From: Streptomyces xiamenensis
Lineage (GTDB): Bacteria > Actinomycetota > Actinomycetes > Streptomycetales > Streptomycetaceae
Direction of reading: 5' to 3'
Length of the DNA: 64,000 bases
Assembly: GCF_000993785.3 (NCBI RefSeq)
Contig: NZ_CP009922.3
Span: forward strand, 1,364,001-1,428,000
Shown one piece after another: positions 28,004 to 37,795 of the stretch. The notes under the pieces are model-generated. The model was not told the origin of the DNA. It was given only the letters and a program-made list of their open reading frames with translations, and did not search any database. The translations under genes were made by a program, and so were the position numbers. Position 1 is the first letter of the stretch, and every line of letters begins with the position of its first letter.

Positions 28004-29185
28004 TCACACCCCGGAGGGTATGGCGGATTTCCCGGAGTCCACTCCGCCGCCGTCCCCGTCGTCCCCACCGCCGCGGCGGGTGGCCGCGTCGGCGCGGTTG
28101 GCCCGTAGCGAGGACCAGAACGACAGGCCGATCAGCGCGACCCCGACGCCGCCGGTGACCACCTCCGGCAGGTGCCAGCGGATGCTCACCAGCAGCATGG
28201 TGGCGAGCGCGCCGATCGCGTAGTGCGCGCCGTGCTCCAGGTAGCGGTACTCGTCCAGCGTGCCCTCGCGCACCAGGTAGATGGTGAGCGACCGCACGTA
28301 CATCGCCCCTATGCCCAGGCCGAGCGCCATCCAGAAGATGTGGTTGGTGATGGCGAAGGCGCCGATGACCCCGTCGAAGGAGAAGGAGGCGTCGAGGACT
28401 TCGAGGTAGAGGAAGAGGAAGAACGCGGCCCGGCCGGCCAGGCCGACCATCGTGGGCTGCTGCCCGGCGGCCTTGGCCTCCTCGGCCCTGGCCTCGGCCT
28501 TGGCCTCCTCACGCTCCTCGTCCTCCTCCAGCTTGTTCTCGAAGAACCCGGAGAGCCCGCCGACCACCAGATAGGTGAGCACACCGGCGAGGCCGGCCAG
28601 CAGCACCGTGCTCGACTCGTCGGAGTACGTACCGCCGTGCTGGTAGGCGTGCGTGGCGACCGTGCTGGCGGTCAGCAGCAGCGCGGCCAGTGCCACGCCC
28701 ACCGCGAAGGAGTCGATCCGGCCGAGCTTGGCCAGCGGGCGTTCCAGCCTGCCCAGCCAGTGGACGTCGCGTTCCTCGAAGATGAAGTTGAGGAAGATCA
28801 TCAGCAGGAACATGCCACCGAAGGCGGCGATGGACGGATGGGCGTCCGTCACCATCTCCTGGTACTGGTCGGGGTTGTCGAGCGCGAGTTGCACCGCGTC
28901 GATGGGCCCGATACCCGCCGTGACGCTGACGATGGCGACCGGGAAGACCAGCCGCATGCCGAACACCGCGATGAGGATGCCGATGGTGAGGAAGATGCGC
29001 TGCCAGAAGGCGTTCATCTTCTTCAGCACACCGGCGTTGACCACCGCGTTGTCGAAGGAGAGGGAGATTTCAAGGACCGAGAGGATCGCGACGACGGCGA
29101 ACCCCTCCCACCCCCAGAAGTAAAAAGCTGCCGCCAGTCCGATGGCGGTGACCCCGAAGGACCAGCCGAAGGTTTTCAGTATCAC
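28004..29185 (-). CDS. DUF475 / TerC-like integral membrane protein
   Basis: 393 residues from ATG 29185. Seven to nine hydrophobic helices. Two TerC-type acidic motifs sit in membrane segments: LEISLSFDNAVVN near residue 40 and LDASFSFDGVIGAF near residue 270. The duplicated E/D-x-SFD-N/G arrangement is the family's metal-coordinating signature. A charged cytosolic loop (EEDEEREEAKAEARAEEAK) divides the halves and the C-terminus is Gly/Asp-rich. TerC members bind TerD-type proteins and likely transport Mn or other metals. It lies between TerD and TerA genes, all on the minus strand. Confidence 0.9.
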   Translation of the reverse strand: MILKTFGWSFGVTAIGLAAAFYFWGWEGFAVVAILSVLEISLSFDNAVVNAGVLKKMNAFWQRIFLTIGILIAVFGMRLVFPVAIVSVTAGIGPIDAVQLALDNPDQYQEMVTDAHPSIAAFGGMFLLMIFLNFIFEERDVHWLGRLERPLAKLGRIDSFAVGVALAALLLTASTVATHAYQHGGTYSDESSTVLLAGLAGVLTYLVVGGLSGFFENKLEEDEEREEAKAEARAEEAKAAGQQPTMVGLAGRAAFFLFLYLEVLDASFSFDGVIGAFAITNHIFWMALGLGIGAMYVRSLTIYLVREGTLDEYRYLEHGAHYAIGALATMLLVSIRWHLPEVVTGGVGVALIGLSFWSSLRANRADAATRRGGGDDGDGGGVDSGKSAIPSGV

Positions 29186-29232
29186 AAGAAGTCCTGTCTC
29201 CCACGCCGGGCGTCACGGCGCCGTATCACGGG

Positions 29233-29814
29233 TCAGACGTTGACGCCATAATCGAGTGCGATGCCCCGCAGTCCCGAGGCGTAGCCCTGCCCGATGGCGC
29301 GGAACTTCCATTCGCCACCGTGCCGGTACAGCTCCCCGAAGACCATCGCCGTTTCCGTCGAGGCGTCCTCGGTCAGGTCGTAGCGGGCCAGCTCGCGGCC
29401 GTCCGCCTGGTTGATGATGCGGATGTACGCGCCGAAGACCTGGCCGAAGTTCTGCTGGCGGGAGTCGGCGTCGTAGATCGAGACCGGGAAGACGACCTTG
29501 TCCACCTCGAGGGGGATGTTGGCCAGGTCGACCTTGATCTCCTCCTCGTCGCCGCCGTCCGCGTTGCCGCCGACCAGTTCGTCGCCCATGTGCTCGACGG
29601 AGCCGTCGGGGCTCTTGAGGTTGTTGAAGAAGATGAAGTGCTGGTCGCTGATGACCTTGCCCAGGGTGTTGGTCAGCAGGGCACTGGCGTCCAGGTCGAA
29701 GTCCGCTCCGGTGGTGGTGCGTGCCTGCCAGCCCAGGCCCACGGTCACCGCCGTCAGATTCGGGGCCTCCTTGGTCAGCGAGACATTGCCGCCCTTGGTG
29801 AGGCTGACTCCCAC
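29233..29814 (-). CDS. TerD-family calcium-binding stress protein
   Basis: 193 residues from GTG 29814, with a GGAGG site five bases upstream. The compact canonical TerD domain opens VGVSLTKGGNVSL and shows DFDLDASALL, FIFFNNLKSPDGSVEHMGD, GGDEEEIKVDL and GELYRHGGEWKFRAIGQGY. The length matches the family norm. It begins a same-strand run with DUF475 (47 bp away). The protein is intracellular and binds Ca2+ in studied homologues, including Streptomyces tdd genes implicated in development and stress (family knowledge). Confidence 0.93.
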   Translation of the reverse strand: MGVSLTKGGNVSLTKEAPNLTAVTVGLGWQARTTTGADFDLDASALLTNTLGKVISDQHFIFFNNLKSPDGSVEHMGDELVGGNADGGDEEEIKVDLANIPLEVDKVVFPVSIYDADSRQQNFGQVFGAYIRIINQADGRELARYDLTEDASTETAMVFGELYRHGGEWKFRAIGQGYASGLRGIALDYGVNV

Positions 29815-29914
29815 GGTGTCCTCCAGTCCGTTGGTATGCGTGTGCGAAAGCGCGTCGGGGGACGCACGAACCGTCCCCAATATGTCATTACGACGCGTTG
29901 GGTGGTGATCCGGG

Positions 29915-30373
29915 TTACAGCGCCTTGAGAGCGGTGACGTACTCCTCGATGTCCCGCGCGTCCGGAAGGCCGTTGACGACCGTCCAGCGGACGACGCCCT
30001 CCTTGTCGATGATGAACGTGCCGCGCACCGCGCAGCCCTTGTCCTCGTCGAAGACGCCGTACGCGCGGGAGGTCTCGCCGTGCGGCCAGAAGTCGGACAG
30101 CAGCGGGTACTCCAGGCCCTCCTGCTCGGCGAACACCCGCAACGAGAACGCGGAGTCGTTGGAGACGGCGAGCAGCTGAACATCGTCGTTGACGAAGGTC
30201 GGCAGCTCATCGCGCAGGGCGCACAGCTCGCCGGTGCACACACCGGTGAACGCGAAGGGGTAGAACAGCAGGACGACGTTCTTCTCGCCCCGGAAGGACG
30301 AGAGCGTGACGGTCTGGCCGTGCTGGTTCTTCAGGGTGAAGTCGGGCGCCTTGGTGCCGGGCTCAATCGCCAT
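29915..30373 (-). CDS. Peroxiredoxin (AhpE-like)
   Basis: 152 residues from ATG 30373. Thioredoxin-fold peroxiredoxin with the PxxxTxxC-type motif, here PFAFTGVCTGELC: peroxidatic C46, with a second cysteine C51. Also present are APDFTLKNQHGQ at the N-terminus and GTFIIDKEGVVRW near the C-terminus. It reduces hydroperoxides in the cytosol. It lies downstream of the DUF3052 gene behind a strong hairpin, between the Ter genes and aceE. Confidence 0.93.
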   Translation of the reverse strand: MAIEPGTKAPDFTLKNQHGQTVTLSSFRGEKNVVLLFYPFAFTGVCTGELCALRDELPTFVNDDVQLLAVSNDSAFSLRVFAEQEGLEYPLLSDFWPHGETSRAYGVFDEDKGCAVRGTFIIDKEGVVRWTVVNGLPDARDIEEYVTALKAL

Positions 30374-30427
30374 GGACGGACATCCGTTTCGGTGTCGGTT
30401 GCATGTGTCGCGCCCAGCCTACGTTGC

Positions 30428-30459
30428 GGCCCCCGGCGGCCGGGATGGCGCCGGGGGCC
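30428..30459 (-). terminator. Stem-loop terminator of DUF3052 gene
   Basis: Perfect 11-bp arms GGCCCCCGGCG (30428-30438) and CGCCGGGGGCC (30449-30459) with a 10-nt loop lie 11 bp past the DUF3052 stop. There is no T-tract. Confidence 0.7.
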
Positions 30460-30469
30460 GTGCAGCGCG

Positions 30470-30898
30470 CTACTTCTTGCGCGCCGCCTTGGGGGTCAGC
30501 AGACGGCTGCCCGTCCAGTCCTTGCCGGCGTTGAGGTTCTTCGTCTGGGCCAGACCGGCGGTCTTGGCGGCCTCGCCGATCTCGCTGGGCTCGATGTAAC
30601 CGTCCCGGCCCGGCTTGGGCGTCAGCAGCACGATCTGCCCGTCCTCGTCGAGCAGCCCGATGGCATCCACCAGCGCGTCGGTCAGATCGCCGTCGTCCTC
30701 GCGGAACCACAGCAGCACCACGTCGGCGACGTCGTCATAGTCCTCATCGACGAGATCCTGGCCCGTGGTGGCCTCGATCACCTCGCGGAGCTCTTCCTCG
30801 GCGTCGTCGTCGTAGCCGATCTCCTGGACCACCATTCCGGGCTGGAAACCCAGCCTCACGGCAAGGTTGGTCTCCGCGTGGTCCGCGGTCGCGCTCAC
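30470..30898 (-). CDS. DUF3052 family protein
   Basis: 142 residues. GTG 30898 has AGGAG six bases upstream. The N-terminal half is strongly acidic (GYDDDAEEELREVIEATTG, VDEDYDDVADVVLLWF). The C-terminus is basic and reads LAQTKNLNAGKDWTGSRLL. The family is conserved in actinobacteria, commonly next to aceE as here. Function unknown; cytosolic. It diverges from aceE across a 461-bp regulatory gap. Confidence 0.88.
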   Translation of the reverse strand: MSATADHAETNLAVRLGFQPGMVVQEIGYDDDAEEELREVIEATTGQDLVDEDYDDVADVVLLWFREDDGDLTDALVDAIGLLDEDGQIVLLTPKPGRDGYIEPSEIGEAAKTAGLAQTKNLNAGKDWTGSRLLTPKAARKK

Positions 30899-31359
30899 GG
30901 ATTGCTCCTGTCCTGTCTCAGTCAGTACGGTTCGGGCCCGCGCGTTGACGCGCGGCTTTGCCGTAGTCCACACGGGCCGGGCGAATCGCGCAAGTACCCG
31001 GCCCGGCGAACCCGGCCCGTCGTTGACGCCCCGGGCCCGTGTCGGCCATGGTTGCGTGATCTGCGTCATAGTGGCAGACGCCGCTCGCGCGGGTGGCGGC
31101 ACCCCGGTGTGCTGGGCCCAGGAGCGGCCGGATGGCGGTACGCGGGCCATGTCCACCGGAGTGGGGAATACCGCCCGGTAGAGATGTTTTCCCGCCGCCG
31201 CCCGGTACACGATGGAACGGTGGGAAACGCCGCAGACGTTGGATATGACACGAGACGCCCGTGGCGCCCCACCCGGCACACTCCCCACATCCGACACATC
31301 CGACACACCGACATCCCACCAGAACCGCACACTCCCAGCGAAGGACGTGAAGGAACAGC
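30899..31359. promoter_or_regulatory. 461-bp regulatory gap between DUF3052 and aceE
   Basis: No gene is supported here. Contents: a near-perfect dyad TTTCCCGCCG (31188-31197) / CGGTGGGAAA (31218-31227), with one mismatch, and tandem ACATCCGAC units (31287-31295, 31296-31304, then a shorter ACACCGAC to 31312) in the probable aceE leader. Both are candidate control elements for pyruvate dehydrogenase expression. The dyad centre lies about 150 bp before aceE. Confidence 0.45.
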
Positions 31360-34092
31360 GTGGCTTCCGGATCCGATCGCAACCCGATCATCATTGGCGG
31401 TCTGCCCAGCCAGGTCCCGGATTTCGACCCCGAGGAGACCCGGGAATGGCTCGACTCGCTCGACGCCGCCGTCGACGAGCGCGGCCGGGAGCGGGCCCGC
31501 TACCTCATGCTGCGGCTGATCGAACGCGCCCGCGAGAAGCGCGTCGCGGTGCCGGAGATGAGCGGCACCGACTATGTGAACACCATCGCGACCCGGGACG
31601 AGCCGTTCTTCCCCGGCAATGAGGAGATCGAACGAAAGATCCTCAACGCCACCCGCTGGAACGCGGCCGTCACCGTCTCCCGCGCCCAGCGGCCCGGCAT
31701 CGGGGTCGGCGGGCACATCGCCACCTTCGCTTCCTCCGCCTCCCTGTACGACGTGGGCTTCAACCACTTCTTCCGGGGCAAGGACGGCGGCGACGGCGGG
31801 GACCAGATCTTCTTCCAGGGGCACGCCTCGCCGGGCATCTACGCCCGTGCGTTCCTGCTGGACCGCCTGACGGAACGCAACCTGGACGGGTTCCGGCAGG
31901 AGCGCTCCAAGGCCCCGTACGGCCTCTCCAGCTATCCGCATCCGCGGATGATGCCGGACTTCTGGGAGTTCCCGACCGTCTCCATGGGCCTGGGCCCGAT
32001 CGGCGCGATCTACCAGGCCCGGATGAACCGCTACATGCAGGCGCGGGGCATCTGCGACACCTCGCGCTCCCATGTGTGGGCGTTCCTGGGCGACGGCGAG
32101 ATGGACGAGCCGGAGTCGCTGGGCCAGCTGACGATCGCGGCCCGCGAGAGCCTGGACAACCTCACCTTCGTCGTCAACTGCAACCTCCAGCGTCTGGACG
32201 GCCCGGTCCGCGGCAACGGCAAGATCATCCAGGAGCTGGAGTCGGTCTTCCGGGGCGCCGGCTGGAACGTCATCAAGCTGGTGTGGGACCGCTCGTGGGA
32301 CCCGCTGCTGGCCCAGGACCGGGACGGGGTGCTGGTCAACAAGCTGAACACCACCCCGGACGGGCAGTTCCAGACGTACGCCACCGAGACCGGCGGCTAC
32401 ATCCGCGATCACTTCTTCGGCGGCGACCAGCGGCTGCGGGCCATGGTCGAGCACATGACGGACGACCAGCTCCTGCATCTGGGGCGCGGCGGGCACGACC
32501 ACCGCAAGATCTACGCGGCGTACCGGGCGGCCAAGGAGCACCAGGGGCAGCCGACGGTCATCCTGGCGCAGACGGTCAAGGGCTGGACGCTGGGCCCGAA
32601 CTTCGAGGGCCGCAACGCCACCCACCAGATGAAGAAGCTCACGGTCGATGACCTCAAGGGCTTCCGCGACCGGCTGCGGCTGCCGATCCCGGACAGCGAT
32701 CTGGAGGAGGGCCTGCCGCCGTACTACCACCCGGGGCGGGAGTCGGAGGAGATCCAGTACATGCACGACCGGCGCCGGGAGCTGGGCGGCTACGTGCCCA
32801 CCCGGGTGAACCGGGCGCGCCCGCTGAAGCTGCCGCAGGAGGGCGTGTACGCGGCGCTGCGCAAGGGCAGCGGGCAGCAGTCGATCGCGACGACGATGGC
32901 GTTCGTGCGGCTGCTGCGGGATCTGATGCGCGACAAGGAGATCGGCCACCGTTTCGTGCCGATCGCGCCGGACGAGTACCGCACCTTCGGCATGGACTCG
33001 CTCTTCCCGTCCGCGAAGATCTACAACCCGCTGGGGCAGACGTACGAGTCGGTGGACCGCGAGCTGCTGCTGTCGTACAAGGAGTCGCCGACCGGGCAGC
33101 TGCTGCACGACGGGATCACGGAGGCGGGGTGCACGGCGTCGCTGATCGCGGCGGGGTCGGCGTACGCGACGCACGGCGAGCCGCTGATCCCGGTGTATGT
33201 CTTCTACTCGATGTTCGGTTTCCAGCGCACTGGCGATCAGTTCTGGCAGATGGCCGATCAGCTGGCGCGCGGTTTCGTGCTGGGCGCGACCGCCGGCCGT
33301 ACGACGCTGACCGGTGAGGGGACGCAGCACGCGGACGGCCACTCCCAGCTGCTGGCGTCCACCAACCCCGCGTGTGTGGCGTACGACCCGGCGTTCGGCT
33401 TCGAGATCGCCCACATCGTGCGGGACGGGCTGCGCCGGATGTACGGCCCCGACGCCGAGGACGTCTTCTACTACCTGACCGTCTACAACGAGCCCATCCA
33501 GCACCCGGCCGAGCCGGAGGGGGTGGACGTCGAGGGGCTGCTGAAGGGCCTGTACCACTACCGCACGGCCCCCGGCGGCACCGTGGCGGCGCGGATCCTG
33601 GCCTCGGGCGTCGCGGTGCCGTGGGCGGTGGAGGCGCAGCGCATCCTGGCCGAGGAGTGGGACGTACGGGCGGATGTGTGGTCGGCGACCTCCTGGACCG
33701 AGCTGCGGCGGGACGCGCTGGCGGCCGAGGAGCACAATCTGCTGCACCCGGAGGAGGAGCCGCGGGTGCCGTACGTGACCCGGGCGCTGCACGACGACCA
33801 CGGACCGGTGCTGGCCGTCTCCGACTGGATGCGGGCGGTTCCCGACCAGATCTCGCGCTGGGTGCCCGGTACGTACCAGTCGCTGGGCGCGGACGGTTTC
33901 GGCTTCGCCGACACCCGGGGTGCGGCGCGGCGCTTCTTCCACATCGACGCCCCGTCGATCGTGCTCGGGGTGCTGACCGAACTGGTGCGGGACGGCAAGC
34001 TGAACCGCTCGGTGCTCCGCACAGCAATCGATCGCTATCAGTTGCTGGATGTTGCCGCCGCGCACCCCGGTACGGCCGGCGGCGACGCGTAA
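31360..34092 (+). CDS. aceE: Pyruvate dehydrogenase E1 component, homodimeric type
   Basis: 910 residues from GTG 31360, with GAAGGA six bases upstream. It matches AceE across its length: N-terminal [36 protein letters not shown]; the thiamine-diphosphate/Mg2+ motif [10 protein letters not shown] ... [14 protein letters not shown]; and the C-terminal region [17 protein letters not shown]. It decarboxylates pyruvate and acetylates the lipoyl E2 subunit of the pyruvate dehydrogenase complex. No E2 or E3 gene lies beside it, as is usual in actinobacteria. A strong hairpin terminates the gene. Confidence 0.98.
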   Translation: MASGSDRNPIIIGGLPSQVPDFDPEETREWLDSLDAAVDERGRERARYLMLRLIERAREKRVAVPEMSGTDYVNTIATRDEPFFPGNEEIERKILNATRWNAAVTVSRAQRPGIGVGGHIATFASSASLYDVGFNHFFRGKDGGDGGDQIFFQGHASPGIYARAFLLDRLTERNLDGFRQERSKAPYGLSSYPHPRMMPDFWEFPTVSMGLGPIGAIYQARMNRYMQARGICDTSRSHVWAFLGDGEMDEPESLGQLTIAARESLDNLTFVVNCNLQRLDGPVRGNGKIIQELESVFRGAGWNVIKLVWDRSWDPLLAQDRDGVLVNKLNTTPDGQFQTYATETGGYIRDHFFGGDQRLRAMVEHMTDDQLLHLGRGGHDHRKIYAAYRAAKEHQGQPTVILAQTVKGWTLGPNFEGRNATHQMKKLTVDDLKGFRDRLRLPIPDSDLEEGLPPYYHPGRESEEIQYMHDRRRELGGYVPTRVNRARPLKLPQEGVYAALRKGSGQQSIATTMAFVRLLRDLMRDKEIGHRFVPIAPDEYRTFGMDSLFPSAKIYNPLGQTYESVDRELLLSYKESPTGQLLHDGITEAGCTASLIAAGSAYATHGEPLIPVYVFYSMFGFQRTGDQFWQMADQLARGFVLGATAGRTTLTGEGTQHADGHSQLLASTNPACVAYDPAFGFEIAHIVRDGLRRMYGPDAEDVFYYLTVYNEPIQHPAEPEGVDVEGLLKGLYHYRTAPGGTVAARILASGVAVPWAVEAQRILAEEWDVRADVWSATSWTELRRDALAAEEHNLLHPEEEPRVPYVTRALHDDHGPVLAVSDWMRAVPDQISRWVPGTYQSLGADGFGFADTRGAARRFFHIDAPSIVLGVLTELVRDGKLNRSVLRTAIDRYQLLDVAAAHPGTAGGDA

Positions 34093-34114
34093 GTACCACA
34101 TAAAGGCTGGTCAG

Positions 34115-34149
34115 GCCCCGTCGAGGTGTGTCACACGCCACGGCGGGGC
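34115..34149 (+). terminator. Stem-loop terminator after aceE
   Basis: Sixteen-base arms (34115-34130 and 34134-34149, outer bases GCCCCG/CGGGGC) pair with one mismatch and two G-U pairs around a TCA loop, 22 bp past the aceE stop. Confidence 0.7.
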
Positions 34150-34190
34150 TGTCCGATTTGCGCCCGGCGGACTCATATGATGCGCGAATA

Positions 34191-35417
34191 GTGCTGACTC
34201 TCGCGACGCTCCGCCAGGAGCGTTTCCGCCTGCCGACCACCGCCCGACGGGTCCTGATGCCCCTGGCGGTGGTGTTCGCCGTGCTGGCCACCGCGGGCTG
34301 GATGGCGCGGGGCGACGCGCCGCCCCCCAGCGTGTACGCGCAGGAGCACGCCGCCTGGGCCGAGGGCACCCTGCACGGCGAACCCCTCCCCCGCCCGGAC
34401 ACCCCCGCCGAGGGCATCGGCGCCTTCTTCGCCGGCCTGACCGCCGCCGAGCAGCGGACCCTGGCGCACGACTACCCGCTGGTCGTGGGCAATCTGGCCG
34501 GTGCCCCCATCACCCTTCGGTACGAGGCCAACCGGGTGGCGCTGGCCGAGGCCGCGGAGGCCGAACGCGCGCGCATCGCCGTCGGCGGCTTCTCCCCCGC
34601 CGGGGCGCACGAGGCACAGCGCCGGCTGAACCGCTTCGAGACCCTGGGCGACGGGAAGCGGCAGATCCTCGCCTTCGACCCCACCGGCCGGGGCAAGGTC
34701 GCCGAGGTGCTGGGCGACCTGGAGACGGCGGAACGCGTCGCGCTCATCGTGCCCGGCGTCGACACCGATCTGCTGGGCTTCCAGAAGACCTTCGGCAAGT
34801 ACTCGGCACCGGTCGGCATGGCCCAGGCGCTGTACCGCGAGGAGCGGGACCTGGAACCCGGGACCAGCACGGCGGTGATCGCCTGGGCCGACTACGACGC
34901 GCCCTCCGGCATCGCCATGTCCGCGTTCACCGGCGACCTGGCCGAGGCGGGCGCCGACCGGCTGCTGACCACCCTGACCGGGCTGCCCGGCGACTCCCCG
35001 GTGGCGCTGCTGTGCCACTCCTACGGCTCGGTGGTGTGCGGCCTGGCCGCCGACCGCCTGCCCGCACGCGTCACCGACATCGCGGTGGCCGGCAGCCCCG
35101 GAATGCGCGCCCCGGACGTGACCGGCCTGGGCACCAGCGCCCGGGTGTGGGCGATGGTCTCCGACGACGACTGGATCAGCGACGTCCCGCACCTGGAGGT
35201 CGGGCCGCTGGGCCACGGCGCGGACCCGGCGGACCCGGCGTTCGGGGCGCGGCTGCTCGGCACCGGCGACGCGGTGGGACACAGCGGCTACTTCGAACCG
35301 GGGGCCGAGAGTCTCGTCAACCTGGCGCTCGTGGCCACCGGTGCGGTCGACTCCGTCCGGTGCGCGCCAGGGATCACCCACTGCGCCCCTTCCGACCCGT
35401 GCGCGGCACTGGTTTGA
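34191..35417 (+). CDS. Membrane-anchored DUF1023-type alpha/beta hydrolase
   Basis: 408 residues from GTG 34191. No Shine-Dalgarno; a TATGAT box ends nine bases before the start (leaderless). One N-terminal membrane helix (VLMPLAVVFAVLATAGWMA) is followed by an extracytoplasmic alpha/beta hydrolase with GAPITLRYEANRVAL, VALIVPGVDTDL and the nucleophile elbow LLCHSYGSVVCGLA, then GHGADPADPAFGARLL near the catalytic His. Paralogous to the gene at 38659-39762, which shares several of these segments. Substrate unknown. Confidence 0.82.
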   Translation: MLTLATLRQERFRLPTTARRVLMPLAVVFAVLATAGWMARGDAPPPSVYAQEHAAWAEGTLHGEPLPRPDTPAEGIGAFFAGLTAAEQRTLAHDYPLVVGNLAGAPITLRYEANRVALAEAAEAERARIAVGGFSPAGAHEAQRRLNRFETLGDGKRQILAFDPTGRGKVAEVLGDLETAERVALIVPGVDTDLLGFQKTFGKYSAPVGMAQALYREERDLEPGTSTAVIAWADYDAPSGIAMSAFTGDLAEAGADRLLTTLTGLPGDSPVALLCHSYGSVVCGLAADRLPARVTDIAVAGSPGMRAPDVTGLGTSARVWAMVSDDDWISDVPHLEVGPLGHGADPADPAFGARLLGTGDAVGHSGYFEPGAESLVNLALVATGAVDSVRCAPGITHCAPSDPCAALV

Positions 35418-35504
35418 TGCGCGTAGCACCGTTTGCTGGCGACCACCGGACACACTGCGACGCGCGAGGGGAAACCGTCAGCGCGGGCGCATACGATGAC
35501 CCGC

Positions 35505-36383
35505 ATGGGTGATGTGCTGGCGGGAATTCATTCCTCCTGGGAGTTCGACACCGACTCCGTGCTCATCCGCTTCGAACGGGGCATACGGACGCCGAAGCTC
35601 TTCCAGATACTCGGCGAGCGCCGTATCCCGTATGAGGCGCTGAGTTCGGTGGAACTCACACCGGGGAAGCGCAAGGGAACGATGGTGCTGCGGGCGGTGC
35701 CCCGGCGGGGTGCCGACCCGCTGCTGGACGCGGCCGCCGGGCAGCTGAAGTCCTCGGCCGATCCGTACCGGCTGCTGCTGCCGGCGGAGCGGGAGACGCT
35801 GGGCGAGTACTACGCCGACGAACTGCGGGCGGTGCTGCCCCCGGACGCGGCGGAGCCGGCCGACGGCTATCTGGTGGCGGCGCCGCCCGCGCCGCTGCAG
35901 TTCAAGGCGTACGACGCGCGGGTCGCCTTCGACGGCGACGTGGTCTCCTTCCGCTGGTTCTCGACGGGGGCCTCCTCGGCGAAGTGGAAGGCGGGGGACC
36001 AGTTCTTCCAGGTGGGCGAGCTGGCGGGCATCGAATGGCGCTCCCCGGAGATCACCGGCGGGCATCTGCGGCTGCTGCGCCACGGCCCGGACGGCGAACC
36101 GGAACCCGCGTCGGGGGAGCCCGACCAGGACCCCACGGCGGTGTGCTTCGGCCTGGGCTACGGTCTGGTCCACGAGTCGCTCCCGCTGGCCGCCGCGGTC
36201 CTGGCGGCGGTGCACGCCACCGATCCCGTCCCCGCCAAGGTCAGCGCCCCGGCCCACCACCACCGGGCCGACCCCGCCGACATCGCGGACCGCATCCGGC
36301 ACTTGGGCCAGCTGCACGGGGCGGGGCTGCTGACGGACGAGGAGTTCACGACGAAGAAGAAAGAGCTGCTGGCCGAGTTGTAG
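35505..36383 (+). CDS. DUF4429 protein with C-terminal SHOCT domain
   Basis: 292 residues. ATG 35505 follows a TACGAT box by seven bases, with no ribosome site, so a leaderless start is favoured over ATG 35496. Two DUF4429 repeats occur: SWEFDTDSVLIRFERG in the N-terminal half and KAYDARVAFDGDVVSFRWF near residue 130. A short SHOCT module ends the protein (DIADRIRHLGQLHGAGLLTDEEF). Fold is PH-like in family descriptions; function unknown, probably oligomeric and cytosolic. Confidence 0.82.
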   Translation: MGDVLAGIHSSWEFDTDSVLIRFERGIRTPKLFQILGERRIPYEALSSVELTPGKRKGTMVLRAVPRRGADPLLDAAAGQLKSSADPYRLLLPAERETLGEYYADELRAVLPPDAAEPADGYLVAAPPAPLQFKAYDARVAFDGDVVSFRWFSTGASSAKWKAGDQFFQVGELAGIEWRSPEITGGHLRLLRHGPDGEPEPASGEPDQDPTAVCFGLGYGLVHESLPLAAAVLAAVHATDPVPAKVSAPAHHHRADPADIADRIRHLGQLHGAGLLTDEEFTTKKKELLAEL

Positions 36384-36487
36384 GAGCGTGGGCCGACCGG
36401 CGAGCACGGACGGTGGCGCGCTCGGGGGAGAAGCACGGCGGGGCGGCCGGCGGGGCCCGGCGGACCGCAGGTCGTACGCTGGCCCGC

Positions 36488-37795
36488 GTGGGGTCTACTG
36501 CGGAGTCGGCTGCCGGGCGGTTGTGGAACGACGTGCGCCGGCAGGGAGTGTTGCTGTCCCGGGCGCTCGGGGCTCGCGAGCCGTCCGAGGCGCTGCTCGC
36601 CCGTGCCCCCCGGGCGTGGATGCGGGTGCTGCCGCACGTGCTGGCCTTCGCCGCCGCCGCGTCCCTGCTGCCCACCGGGATCGTCGTCCTCCTCAACGAC
36701 TACGGCCTGCCCGGCGCTCTCGCCGGCCTGCTCGGGGTCGCCCAGGCCGCGCCGCTCCTGCTGGCCGCCGCCCGGCCCCTGTCCGCCTGGTACATCGTCT
36801 TCGTCGCCGACATCCTGACCGCCCTGGCCCTGCTCCTGTGGGCCGACACCCTCGGCAACCAGGCGTGGCCCTGGCCGCCGCCCGCGATCATCGGCTACCT
36901 CCTGCTGTGTCTGCCGCTGTCCCTGCGCCTGCCGCGCCGCACCCTGGTCGCCGTCTGGCTGGCGACCGTGGCCGCCGCTGTCCTGCTGGGTCTGCTCAAC
37001 CCCGACCACTCCCCCGGCTCGAACGTGCTGCTGGTCGTCCTGTCCGGCGTCGTCCTGCTGCTGGGCGGCGCGGTGCGCGAGCGTTCCGAGGCGCAGCACG
37101 TCAGCGAGGTCGAGCGGGCCCGCCGCACCCTGCTGGAGGAGCGCGCCCGGATCGCCCGCGAGCTGCACGACGTGGTCGCGCACCATATGTCGGTGATCAC
37201 CGTGCAGGCGGACAGCGCCCCGTACCGCATCGAGGGCATCCCGGAGGCGGCCCGCGAGGAGTTCGCCACCATCGCGGGCACCGCCCGCCAGTCGCTGGCG
37301 GAGATGCGGCGGCTGCTGGGCGTGCTGCGCAGCGAGGGCAGCGAGGGCAGCGACGGCGATCCGCAGCTCGCGCCGCAGCCGGGTCTCGACGAACTGGACG
37401 CGCTGGTCGAGTCGGCCGTCCACGCCGGGGTGGACGCCCGGCTGACGCGGTCCGGGGAGGCCGACGGGCTTCCGCAGGCGGTCACCCTCAGCGCGTACCG
37501 GATCGTCCAGGAGGCGCTGGCCAACGTCGTACGGCATGCCCCGGGGTCCGCGGTGACGGTGACGGTGGCCGTCGACGACGCGCGCTCCGCGCTGCGGGTG
37601 GAGGTCGTGAACGGCCCGGCCGCCACCCCCGCCCGCCCGCTGGAGTCGCACGGCACCGGCCATGGTCTGATCGGCATGCGGGAGCGAACCCGCCTGGTCG
37701 GCGGGGAACTCGACACCGGCCGGACGGCGGACGGCGGCTTCCGGGTGGCGGCCGTGCTGCCACTGGCCGAACCGACCCGGGGGGAGATCTCATGA
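36488..37795 (+). CDS. Sensor histidine kinase (NarL-type two-component system)
   Basis: 435 residues from GTG 36488. A TACGCT box ends seven bases upstream and no ribosome site is visible (leaderless). Six hydrophobic segments occupy residues 45-195, with short loops. The HisKA_3 dimerisation box ERARIARELHDVVAHHMSV carries the phospho-accepting H227. The HATPase region has YRIVQEALANVVRHA and GTGHGLIGMRERTRLVGG. Its stop overlaps the response-regulator start (ATGA). The signal is unknown; the membrane bundle suggests an envelope or membrane cue. Confidence 0.92.
   Translation: MGSTAESAAGRLWNDVRRQGVLLSRALGAREPSEALLARAPRAWMRVLPHVLAFAAAASLLPTGIVVLLNDYGLPGALAGLLGVAQAAPLLLAAARPLSAWYIVFVADILTALALLLWADTLGNQAWPWPPPAIIGYLLLCLPLSLRLPRRTLVAVWLATVAAAVLLGLLNPDHSPGSNVLLVVLSGVVLLLGGAVRERSEAQHVSEVERARRTLLEERARIARELHDVVAHHMSVITVQADSAPYRIEGIPEAAREEFATIAGTARQSLAEMRRLLGVLRSEGSEGSDGDPQLAPQPGLDELDALVESAVHAGVDARLTRSGEADGLPQAVTLSAYRIVQEALANVVRHAPGSAVTVTVAVDDARSALRVEVVNGPAATPARPLESHGTGHGLIGMRERTRLVGGELDTGRTADGGFRVAAVLPLAEPTRGEIS

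Noticed and set aside
31287..31312. Tandem ACATCCGAC units as a CRISPR array.
   Set aside because: Units are directly adjacent, 9 bp, with no spacers and no cas genes anywhere in the window.
31066..34101. A 1011-residue open frame antisense to aceE, and other long antisense frames (518-1930, 40686-43934).
   Set aside because: They mirror well-identified genes on the other strand. Composition is Arg/Gly/Pro/Ala-rich with no domain, a normal by-product of 72% G+C.
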